Of a stretch of 47,199 nt of DNA, positions 6,412-11,705 are shown one piece after another; position 1 is the stretch's first letter; each line of letters opens with the position of its first letter. The position numbers and the translations under genes were made by a program. Under the pieces are notes generated by a model. It was not told the origin of the DNA. It was given only the letters and a program-made list of their open reading frames with translations, and made no database searches. Source of the DNA: a virus; the IMG/VR virus record IMGVR_UViG_3300028610_000650, positions 1-47,199 of that record; one strand, written 5' to 3'.

Positions 6412-6606
6412 TCACCCGCCTCCGCATAACCCACAATCACAAGGGTCGTTGGGGTAGTTGCAGTAGGATTTGTGGCTGGTTCTACGTTCGCTCCGTCGGT
6501 GTACTTCGCAGCTACATGGTTCGGACGGGTAACCGCACCCTGCCCTGTGCGATGCGCCGCCTGTGCGTTTTTCTTCTTCTCGGATTTGTTTCGCTGTTCT
6601 CGCCAT
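6412..6606 (-). CDS. Tandem Cys-motif small protein
   Basis: 64 codons with AAGGAG before the start. Two copies of a C-x-YP-xx-PC-x-C motif (GCGYPSEPCSC at about 24-34 and YCNYPNDPCDC at about 48-58), separated by a basic stretch, followed by GLCGGG. Each copy may bind one metal or form disulfides. No family named. Probably an internal duplication. Confidence 0.75.
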   Translation of the reverse strand: MARTAKQIREEEKRTGGASHRAGCGYPSEPCSCEVHRRSERRTSHKSYCNYPNDPCDCGLCGGG

Positions 6607-6641
6607 ATTACTGTCTCCTTATAAGGTTAATTGTTAATATT

Positions 6642-6681
6642 GGACTCACCCGCACAGGTGATCCTGTCTGCGGGCGAGTCC
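6642..6681 (-). promoter_or_regulatory. Strong hairpin upstream of gene 6412-6606
   Basis: GGACTC-x-CCCGCA pairs TGCGGG-x-GAGTCC with an inner CAGG/CCTG, a nearly perfect 40-base hairpin. No U-tract follows on either strand, so it is not an obvious terminator; it may be an RNA processing or stability element. The right arm plus TAATATTAAC recurs near 6397-6420. Confidence 0.6.
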
Positions 6682-6748
6682 TGCAACATGCTATCGCGTA
6701 TGCCGCATTTATTCAGGAACGGGCAGGATTCGATACCTGCACGGCGCA

Positions 6749-6811
6749 GCTACTCATCGGCATTGTGAACCTCCTCGTCAGAAGGTTGGGTAGCACCAAT
6801 TACCACAATGC
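6749..6811 (-). promoter_or_regulatory. Leader-like RNA fold in 6607-6868 intergenic region
   Basis: Minus strand GCATTGTG (6811-6804) pairs CACAATGC (6767-6760). An inner hairpin AACCT...AGGTT (6787-6768) abuts the 3' strand, and GCTAC (6794-6790) could pair GTAGC (6753-6749) beyond P1. This is the layout of the other leaders, but the second stem has only five pairs and no promoter or U-tract is visible. The 6607-6868 interval otherwise holds a 15-codon frame starting at about 6764 with a good GAGGAGG, too short to call. Confidence 0.4.
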
Positions 6812-6868
6812 GTTGCCTCGTGAATGCGTCTACTGTTCCGCCACCATTCCCAAAATGTTGTCAAAGAG

Positions 6869-7045
6869 CTATGATATTTCTGTGATACAATAACTAATCG
6901 CCACCCTGTACTTACACCCGCACGGGTCCGGGCACGTAATCAGCCTGCCTTTGTTGCTGTTCCTGCCTCTGGCCGGATTCAGCCGCTTACACTTAGGGCA
7001 GCGGGGCTTGTGCAGGTGCTTGAAATCTTTGAGTAGCTTATCCAT
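6869..7045 (-). CDS. Zinc-ribbon miniprotein
   Basis: 58 codons from ATG at 7045, overlapping the stop of 7038-7547 (ATGGATAA). CPKCKRLNPARGRN followed by TCPDPCGCKYR gives a CxxC...CxxxCxC zinc-ribbon of the kind that recognises nucleic acid or mediates protein contacts. The remainder is basic. No named family. Confidence 0.75.
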   Translation of the reverse strand: MDKLLKDFKHLHKPRCPKCKRLNPARGRNSNKGRLITCPDPCGCKYRVAISYCITEIS

Positions 7046-7547
7046 TACGCTCCCTCAGTTGGGTTGCCCGCATTTGTTGGAGATACAGGATGAATTTGTC
7101 GAAAAAATTACTGGCAATTAAAACCTTACTGCCCCCATCGCCTGATTCTGTCAAAAGGAAGTCACCACATGCGACAACTTCTCCTCGCACTTTCCACACT
7201 CCCTCGCCAATCTCAAACTCCGCCCGGTCCTCTTGCAGGGCTTTGAGGTCGTCGAAGATATTGCCGAGTTTTTGGAAATCCCCCGGAGTCATGGTATCGT
7301 TATTGTAATTTGCTGGTTTTTCCGCGCCTGCCCATTTTATAAGTTCAGAGTTGATTGTTGTTCTCATTAGCACAGTAGGCATTTTATTATAGGTATCTGC
7401 TCCATAATCCCCATGCCGCAGGTTTGGCTTCTCGGCTTCGGCTATCTTGTCCGTGATTTCGTTTATACGCTCCTGTGTTTGTGCAATTGCGTCCTGATGA
7501 TGCTGCATGCAGGCTTCTTGTGTTTTTAGTTCTTCTTTCAGGTTCAT
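7038..7547 (-). CDS. Coiled-coil phage protein, unknown
   Basis: 169 codons, GGAG six bases before the ATG. The N-terminal 45 residues form a coiled coil (EELKTQEACMQHHQDAIAQT and onwards); the C-terminal half has a beta pattern (FEIGEGVWKVRGEVVACGDFLL). No recognised family. It follows the HNH gene by ten bases, so it belongs to the unit started by the promoter at 8088-8116. Confidence 0.8.
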   Translation of the reverse strand: MNLKEELKTQEACMQHHQDAIAQTQERINEITDKIAEAEKPNLRHGDYGADTYNKMPTVLMRTTINSELIKWAGAEKPANYNNDTMTPGDFQKLGNIFDDLKALQEDRAEFEIGEGVWKVRGEVVACGDFLLTESGDGGSKVLIASNFFDKFILYLQQMRATQLRERNG

Positions 7548-7556
7548 TTTGTTCTC

Positions 7557-7976
7557 CTATGTGTGTTCGTGAATTTCGTGACATTTTCTACATAATGGGA
7601 TCACGTCGAAAATATGCTCCGGCCCATACCCGTTATGGTGATGATATCCCTGCGCCTGTTGTCCGCATTCGCATACGCAATCACTGGCCTTGGGTATTTT
7701 GCCAATCTTAACAAGATAACCTATTTTGCTTCTTATTCTAATTTTTGCACCATGCTTGATTCGCAATAGCTTTGCAGTCGCTCTGCCTTTTTCACTACGA
7801 GCATATTTCTGCTGAGACTTATGAATTATTATCAGTCCCTTTGGCGTTCGTCTGTAGTTGATATTGTATTGTGTAATGCATTTTATGCATATACTCCTAT
7901 GGTTATCCTTACTTCTTTTGTCTTTAGCATATTCAGCTAATGACTTGTTTGTATAGCACTGCGTGCAGGTTTTCAT
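7557..7976 (-). CDS. HNH endonuclease
   Basis: 139 codons from MKTCTQC at 7976, with TGGAG nine bases before. An N-terminal zinc knuckle (CTQC near residue 4, CIKC near 36) is followed by a basic helical region and then a C-terminal HNH core: CVCECGQQ, GYHHHNGYGPE, IPLCRKCHEIHEH. Such proteins are free-standing phage endonucleases, sometimes homing or packaging-associated. The frame stays open upstream to an ATG at 8084 through the leader RNA, but that extension overlaps the terminator stem and is probably not translated. Confidence 0.88.
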   Translation of the reverse strand: MKTCTQCYTNKSLAEYAKDKRSKDNHRSICIKCITQYNINYRRTPKGLIIIHKSQQKYARSEKGRATAKLLRIKHGAKIRIRSKIGYLVKIGKIPKASDCVCECGQQAQGYHHHNGYGPEHIFDVIPLCRKCHEIHEHT

Positions 7977-7991
7977 TGATACGTCTCCAAT

Positions 7992-8078
7992 AAAAAAACC
8001 GAACAGGTTGCTATCAGAGCGGACGGGTTGCGTCCAAGAACTGACCTGTTCGGCTGTGTTTTGAATCTCTCTGATAGC
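7992..8078 (-). promoter_or_regulatory. Interleaved-stem attenuator leader of HNH gene
   Basis: Minus strand. P1 GCTATCAGAG (8078-8069) pairs CTCTGATAGC (8019-8010), 10 bp perfect. Stem B CCGAACAGGT (8053-8044), inside P1, pairs ACCTGTTCGG (8008-7999) and runs into seven Ts (7998-7992), a full intrinsic terminator. A small hairpin GGACG...CGTCC (8035-8021) abuts the 3' strand of P1. P1 begins nine bases after the -10 box. Either a pseudoknot or a switch between two folds. Confidence 0.8.
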
Positions 8079-8087
8079 ATACATGGT

Positions 8088-8116
8088 ATTATAACCTATT
8101 TATTGGAGACTGTCAA
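8088..8116 (-). promoter_or_regulatory. Sigma70-like promoter of the HNH unit
   Basis: Minus strand TTGACA (8116-8111), a 17-base spacer, TATAAT (8093-8088); exact consensus hexamers and optimal spacing. Confidence 0.9.
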
Positions 8117-8123
8117 CATTATT

Positions 8124-8516
8124 TTATGTATGTGTGAGGTGTTTGTTTTTGGAACGGAGCGCGTCCAAATCCTTTTCCGCTGCCGAAATAAATGCTTTGC
8201 AAACATCAAGCTCAACCTTATCGTCACCCCTCCGAACGTCCCATCCGGCAATCACACCTTCCGCTACACCTTTGATGTTGGCGGCGGCCATTTTTTTACC
8301 GCCTACCAACTGTTCCCGTTTCGTGTCTTTATCAATAAGATACTGTTCGCCTTTAGCCAGTCCGTTTGTGACCCTTGCCCGTTCTATTTTATACCTTGCC
8401 TCAGACCGGACAACGGCCTTGCCAAGCTCCTTGAGGCGTTCCGTCTGCTCTTTTAGCTCGGTACGGGCGCTGTCCATTTCTCTTGCAACTGCTACCATTT
8501 CACCTAAATCAGTCAC
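8124..8516 (-). CDS. Coiled-coil protein, unknown
   Basis: 130 codons (MTDLGEMVAVAREM). Residues about 8-55 form a charged coiled coil with heptad-like spacing, followed by a mixed region and a second helix (VCKAFISAAEKDLDALRSK). No enzyme motif seen. Lies directly downstream of the SSB-like gene and upstream of the 8.1 kb promoter, so it closes the csrA-containing unit. A role in DNA metabolism is possible only by context. Confidence 0.75.
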   Translation of the reverse strand: MTDLGEMVAVAREMDSARTELKEQTERLKELGKAVVRSEARYKIERARVTNGLAKGEQYLIDKDTKREQLVGGKKMAAANIKGVAEGVIAGWDVRRGDDKVELDVCKAFISAAEKDLDALRSKNKHLTHT

Positions 8517-8526
8517 CGATCCCTCC

Positions 8527-9012
8527 TTAGAAAGGCACTTCCTGATCTAAGTCCGCAGGTACATCCGCATCGGTTGGTGCCGGGGGAGTTTCAAACGGGA
8601 CAACACCGGGGGTCTTAGCCATTGCGGTATTGATCTTGCCCTGATTCGCTACGGCGTTAGGGGGCGGTGCGAAAGTGGGCTGGACTTGGGGCTTATTAAC
8701 CCAAACCCGTATACCACCAGTCCTTTCGTCTCCGAACATCACACTTTCGTCGAACCACAACTGGAGAACTTTGCCTACAAGCTCGTCCCGCGTTTGCGCC
8801 CCTGTCGCTTCCTGAGCAAGTCCGGCATTTGTCGGCTTTAGTACAAAGCCTTTCTCGACTCCTTCAAAGTACAGAATCGTTTCCATTTGTTCCGGCTTGT
8901 CATCCCGCGACAAGTCTTCTTCACACCATCGGGCAACAGTAACCGTGATACCATTACCAATTTCTTTCTTTGTTAGATACTTACTTTTTGATACTTCATC
9001 TTTGAGTCCCAT
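8527..9012 (-). CDS. SSB-like / OB-fold-type phage protein
   Basis: 161 codons from MGLKDEV (9012), chosen because AAAGGA precedes it. The N-terminal 100 residues (LKDEVSKSKYLTKKEI, VTVARW, ILYFEGVEKGFVLKPTNA, GKVLQLW) fit a beta-barrel protein family frequent in phage recombination/replication regions. The C-terminus is Pro-rich and ends in an acidic tip DVPADLDQEVPF, like the terminal peptide by which bacterial SSB recruits partners. I infer single-stranded DNA binding; the exact family is not certain. A 34-codon frame (8996-9100) overlaps its start but has no good ribosome site. Confidence 0.7.
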   Translation of the reverse strand: MGLKDEVSKSKYLTKKEIGNGITVTVARWCEEDLSRDDKPEQMETILYFEGVEKGFVLKPTNAGLAQEATGAQTRDELVGKVLQLWFDESVMFGDERTGGIRVWVNKPQVQPTFAPPPNAVANQGKINTAMAKTPGVVPFETPPAPTDADVPADLDQEVPF

Positions 9013-9104
9013 TTCGTTTCCTTTCTGATTCAAGTTCCTGTTCTTGTACTTCACAAGGCCGTCTCGGATTGTATCGACAATCCAAGCCCTCACGTTCCAT
9101 TATT

Positions 9105-9329
9105 TCAATCTGTATCATGGGTTTTCGTATTGTCACTGTTTGTATCCTTTAGGAATTGTTCAATTGCGTCTCGGACAGATATAAATGTATTACCAAGATC
9201 TTCGTATGTAGATGAGGATTCATGCAATCTCCACCCGCGTCTTGCTGATATCCTAAGAATACAACGGCCCGTATACTCAGCCTTGTCGTTTAATTCTTGC
9301 AGTGCATCTAACAGTTCCGTGTCAGTCAT
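9105..9329 (-). CDS. Small acidic protein, unknown
   Basis: 74 codons (MTDTELLDALQELNDKAEY). Two helices flank a short basic strand (CILRISARRGWRLH). Not recognised. The start overlaps the previous stop (TAATG at 9329), indicating translational coupling within the csrA-SSB operon. Confidence 0.7.
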   Translation of the reverse strand: MTDTELLDALQELNDKAEYTGRCILRISARRGWRLHESSSTYEDLGNTFISVRDAIEQFLKDTNSDNTKTHDTD

Positions 9330-9490
9330 TATACTTTCCTCGCCATATAAACATGCACCATTTCAGCTAAATCCTCAATCTCTTTATCACTCAATTCGTC
9401 CAAAGTCTCGTCAATGTATCGTATTTTTGCCTCACGCTCAATGGCGATATTGTTCTTTGCCATAGCTGTTCTTAGTTCACCCTCATTCAT
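9329..9490 (-). CDS. 53-residue helical protein, unknown
   Basis: Starts at 9490 (MNEGELRTAMAKNN), overlapping the stop of 9483-9710. Almost entirely helical and charged (IEREAKIRYIDETLDELS, DKEIEDLAEMVHVYMARK). No family known. Kept because it fills the operon without gaps and overlaps both neighbours in the usual way. Confidence 0.65.
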   Translation of the reverse strand: MNEGELRTAMAKNNIAIEREAKIRYIDETLDELSDKEIEDLAEMVHVYMARKV

Positions 9491-9710
9491 GGTTCTCTCT
9501 CAATACATCACTACGCTTAATATCTTTGGCCTTGAATACTTTGTTGGGCTTAAACTTAATCCCGCGTTTTTCAGCCGTAGCTATCAAGAGTCGCAGGCAG
9601 GATGGAAGTTTACCTATACTATCCCTGTCCCGTCTCTGGGCTAAGTCCTTTACAGACGCATGTAGTAACCTATCACGTCCGTTGCCTATTTCTATTCCGT
9701 CATATAGCAT
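9483..9710 (-). CDS. Small basic protein, unknown
   Basis: 75 codons (MLYDGIEIGNGRDRLL). Central segment RRDRDSIGKLPSCLRLLIATAEKRGIKFKP is basic and could contact nucleic acid. No family recognised. Follows the two-helix membrane peptide gene within six bases. Confidence 0.65.
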   Translation of the reverse strand: MLYDGIEIGNGRDRLLHASVKDLAQRRDRDSIGKLPSCLRLLIATAEKRGIKFKPNKVFKAKDIKRSDVLRENHE

Positions 9711-9715
9711 TTATT

Positions 9716-9880
9716 CTACCTCTTTCCAGTCCACGTAATAGCGTACAAAATGGTAGCTGTAGCAATGCAAATAATAAATGCAAGAACTGCATGTTCAGGG
9801 TTTGCGATTTCATCGTTCAGGAATAACGCGCCCAAGACAAGCCACAACAAAGCTACAATGGCGGTTATTGCTTTCCTCAT
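9716..9880 (-). CDS. Two-helix membrane peptide
   Basis: 54 codons from MRKAITA at 9880, overlapping the upstream stop as ATGA, with GGGGGTGAAAG upstream. Two hydrophobic segments (AITAIVALLWLVLGALFL and HAVLAFIICIATATILYAI) separated by a short polar loop, with a positive C-terminus. The size and topology fit a small holin-like or inner-membrane accessory protein, but its early-region location makes lysis uncertain. Confidence 0.65.
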   Translation of the reverse strand: MRKAITAIVALLWLVLGALFLNDEIANPEHAVLAFIICIATATILYAITWTGKR

Positions 9881-10155
9881 TCTTTCACCCCCGCAAGAGC
9901 AAGGGCGGCCCTGAAAACTTGCGCGATTTGTGTCCAATACATCCGTGTACCAAATGTCTTATCTTTGAAGGTGCCAGATTGCAATTGGCCAATTATTTCA
10001 TCGTTGCCATGCTTGCACGCTTCAACTAACGCCTCATGGCTGTTGTGTTCACGGAGTACTTGTGCGGCTCTTTGGGGATTGTGCATGAAGCCAATCGGAG
10101 CATTGCCTTCTTTTACACAAGCCCCATCGTTGGGATCAACTTTCCACTCAGCCAT
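9877..10155 (-). CDS. Conserved phage protein, unknown
   Basis: 92 codons (MAEWKVDPNDGACVKEG). Contains PIGFMHNPQRAAQVLREHNSH, a pattern I associate with small phage proteins of unknown role, then a helical C-terminus. The start overlaps the stop of the 25-codon membrane peptide. No catalytic motif. Confidence 0.75.
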   Translation of the reverse strand: MAEWKVDPNDGACVKEGNAPIGFMHNPQRAAQVLREHNSHEALVEACKHGNDEIIGQLQSGTFKDKTFGTRMYWTQIAQVFRAALALAGVKE

Positions 10156-10225
10156 AAAACACCACCCACAGCAAAAAGGCTGCTGCTATCGTTGCTGTTA
10201 TGCTTCTAAATAGTCGTCTTGTCAT
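10148..10225 (-). CDS. 25-residue single-helix membrane peptide
   Basis: ATG at 10225 lies inside the 3' end of csrA and has AGAAGGAG seven bases upstream. The product has a basic start (MTRRLFRS) and one membrane segment (ATIAAAFLLWVVFYG). Its stop (10148-10150) overlaps the next gene start (10155). The perfect ribosome site and seamless overlaps argue it is expressed. Such tiny phage membrane peptides often modulate host processes; the function here is unknown. Confidence 0.6.
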   Translation of the reverse strand: MTRRLFRSITATIAAAFLLWVVFYG

Positions 10226-10394
10226 TATCTTTCTCCTTCTGGATAGCCTCGTAAATCTCCTGCCGCTGGACCCTAACGTCTCGCGGGGCGTCTATGCCTA
10301 ATCGGACTTTACTGCCTCTTATAGCCGCCACGGTTATCACAATATTATCCCCTATCCTGATTGACTCGTCCTTTTTCCTTGTCAAAACTAACAT
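10206..10394 (-). CDS. csrA: CsrA carbon storage / translational regulator
   Basis: 62 residues matching CsrA/RsmA from end to end: MLVLTRKKDESIRIGDNIVI, then VAAIRGSKVRLGIDAPRDVRVQRQEIYEAI. The RNA-contacting segments (LTRK near residue 4; VxRxEIY near 42-49) are intact. CsrA dimers bind GGA motifs in mRNA leaders, usually blocking ribosome access or changing decay. In this phage it may redirect host translation or regulate phage mRNAs. Its own leader has a hairpin with GGA in the loop and GGA in the ribosome site, as expected for autoregulation. Confidence 0.95.
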   Translation of the reverse strand: MLVLTRKKDESIRIGDNIVITVAAIRGSKVRLGIDAPRDVRVQRQEIYEAIQKEKDNDKTTI

Positions 10395-10399
10395 TAGAA

Positions 10400-10454
10400 T
10401 CCTTTCAATATCTGGCGTGACACCTTACGACTGCATCCGTTCAAGGCTCACGCC
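10400..10454 (-). promoter_or_regulatory. Hairpin leader of csrA with GGA sites
   Basis: Minus strand GGCGTGA (10454-10448) pairs TCACGCC (10420-10414), with an inner CCTT/AAGG extension. The apical loop carries ACGGATG, close to the CsrA core GGAUG, and the ribosome site AAAGGAT adds a second GGA. Two GGA sites, one in a loop and one at the ribosome site, are the classic CsrA repression layout; the autoregulation itself is inference. Confidence 0.6.
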
Positions 10455-10463
10455 GGTAGTCCG

Positions 10464-10880
10464 TTATTTATGTGTCTTGAAGTATTGTTTCGGGGACGGG
10501 ATTTTGATTTTGTTAGTGACGTAGCAAATCCGCCGACGCCCCTCAACCCATTGCTCTCCAATTGTCGCTATCCAAGAACGCTTGATTCTGCAAGGGACGG
10601 CGTACATTTTAGGTCTATATTTAACGCTCAACATTGCTACTCGATGAGATGTATAACAGTGGAAGCCCGATACATATTGATCGCCTCCGGAAGTACGTAG
10701 TGGTTTATTGACAGCTATATGCTCCTTCCCGCTATATGCTTTGCGGTGATATTTCCACTGAGACAGCCATTCGTTGCGGCTGGGGTAATACCCAAACACC
10801 TTCCATACAGTAACCCATTCAGGCAGCTTGACAACAGCTTCCTTTTGGGCCTTGCGGGTTAATCTTGAACTTAGACACAT
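10464..10880 (-). CDS. Conserved basic phage protein, unknown
   Basis: 138 codons (MCLSSRLTRKAQKEAVVKLPEW). Central part SGFHCYTSHRVAM followed by PCRIKRSWIATIGEQWVEGRRRICYVTNKI resembles a small conserved phage protein with a beta-rich core and Cys/His residues; no function is established. Preceded by AAAGGAT. Sits between the first early gene and csrA. Confidence 0.75.
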   Translation of the reverse strand: MCLSSRLTRKAQKEAVVKLPEWVTVWKVFGYYPSRNEWLSQWKYHRKAYSGKEHIAVNKPLRTSGGDQYVSGFHCYTSHRVAMLSVKYRPKMYAVPCRIKRSWIATIGEQWVEGRRRICYVTNKIKIPSPKQYFKTHK

Positions 10881-10892
10881 ACCGCTATCCTT

Positions 10893-11090
10893 TCAAAAAC
10901 CCAAAATATCTGATTCGATTACCGCGTCTGTTACAGTGTTGTCCGGTTCCAATCGACGGAGCAGTTCTTTTGCATCTAAGACGGTGGTTCGAGTTCGCCT
11001 CGTAGTCCAATTGTATCTCTCGGCCTGCATAACACTCACGAAGAAATTACGGATAGTCTGCTGATTAGATTCTGTTTTGCGATTTGCCAT
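10893..11090 (-). CDS. First early gene, small basic protein
   Basis: 65 codons (MANRKTESNQQTIRNFF). N-terminal helix with NFFVSVMQAERYNW, then a basic RRTRTT turn and a helix DAKELLRRLEPD. No family identified. It is the first gene after the early promoter and the attenuator leader, with GAGGAT upstream, so it should be the earliest expressed product of this arm. Confidence 0.75.
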   Translation of the reverse strand: MANRKTESNQQTIRNFFVSVMQAERYNWTTRRTRTTVLDAKELLRRLEPDNTVTDAVIESDILGF

Positions 11091-11104
11091 TATTCTATCC
11101 TCTC

Positions 11105-11187
11105 AAAAAAGCCGAAGCGGGTGTGTGCAGAACAGGGGAGTGTTCTCCCGCCCGGCCAGTAGTTGTGAATGTTTTTCGTTCTGCACA
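11105..11187 (-). promoter_or_regulatory. Interleaved-stem attenuator leader of early arm
   Basis: Minus strand P1 TGTGCAGAAC (11187-11178) pairs GTTCTGCACA (11133-11124), 10 bp perfect. Stem B GCCGggCGGG (11156-11147) lies inside P1 and pairs CCCGCttCGGC (11121-11111) beyond it, followed by six Ts. A hairpin GGGAG-aaca-CTCCC (11149-11136) abuts the P1 3' strand and shares its first bases with B. P1 starts seven bases after the -10 box. Same architecture as at 8.05 and 2.1 kb. Confidence 0.8.
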
Positions 11188-11194
11188 TGGTTAA

Positions 11195-11223
11195 ACCATA
11201 CGCAATGCGAACGGAAAAGTCAA
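11195..11223 (-). promoter_or_regulatory. Early promoter of leftward arm
   Basis: Minus strand TTGACT (11223-11218), a 17-base spacer, TATGGT (11200-11195). It lies just downstream of the late-operon terminator and starts the csrA-containing transcription unit. Confidence 0.75.
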
Positions 11224-11257
11224 ATTAAACTTGCTAATACTTCGATAAGATGTGTTT

Positions 11258-11293
11258 ATAAAAACCCTAACCCCCTGCGATGCAAGGAGTTAG
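11258..11293 (-). terminator. Terminator of the late operon
   Basis: Minus strand CTAACTCCTTGC (11293-11282), loop ATC, GCAGGGGGTTAG (11278-11267), a 12-bp hairpin with wobbles, followed by GGTTTTTAT. Placed after the last late gene (11328) and before the early promoter, it separates the two programmes. Confidence 0.88.
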
Positions 11294-11327
11294 AGTCGGA
11301 GGAGGGTGATGAAAAGCCTGAATATTT

Positions 11328-11696
11328 TTATGGCCCTGTCGGATTTATTGCGTTCAGGATATCTCTGTGGTCTGAGTCGTTTTCTGTCTTGATTGAATCT
11401 ACGGTTTCTTTGAGCGCGGCAATTTGTTCTTCAAACCTCACCCATTGTTTCTCTATGCGCACCATATTATAGGCGTTTGTACGGGTGGGATCGCAACCAT
11501 TTGACTTGAGGGTTTCGATCTTTTCTTCAACATCTTCAATGACGTGTTTCTCGATTGCTGCCGTCGCCGACTTGTCTTTTTCTGCTTTGACGTAATCCAA
11601 CAAAGCACCGCCACCGAGACTGATTATGCCCATTATTCCGCCAACGATGCCAACAACTACATAGATTTTGTAATTCCTGTTCTTTTCTTTTGCCAT
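11328..11696 (-). CDS. Membrane-anchored coiled-coil protein (lysis candidate)
   Basis: 122 codons. A short basic N-terminus, one membrane segment at about 11-33 (IYVVVGIVGGIMGIISLGGGALL) and then a long charged coiled coil to the end. This N-in/C-out layout is seen in inner-membrane spanin subunits and in XhlA-like lysis proteins; neither is confirmed. As the last gene of the late operon, next to the ejection proteins, lysis or DNA delivery across the inner membrane are both plausible. Confidence 0.75.
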   Translation of the reverse strand: MAKEKNRNYKIYVVVGIVGGIMGIISLGGGALLDYVKAEKDKSATAAIEKHVIEDVEEKIETLKSNGCDPTRTNAYNMVRIEKQWVRFEEQIAALKETVDSIKTENDSDHRDILNAINPTGP

Positions 11697-11705
11697 GATG
11701 TATCC

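Noticed and set aside
6700-6811. tRNA gene on the minus strand with T-arm-like GCAGG...CCTGC at 6723-6740
   Set aside because: The T-loop is eight bases and non-consensus, and the anticodon arm cannot be made with a seven-base loop; recorded instead as a weak leader-like fold.
7992-8078. HDV-like self-cleaving ribozyme
   Set aside because: The stem order (P1, P2 5', P3 hairpin, P1 3', P2 3') resembles HDV topology, but there is no P4/J4-2 with an active-site C, and the second stem ends in a terminator U-tract.
8996-9100. 34-codon frame overlapping the SSB-like gene start
   Set aside because: The ATG has no good ribosome site and the frame runs into the downstream gene out of phase; mentioned only within that gene's entry.
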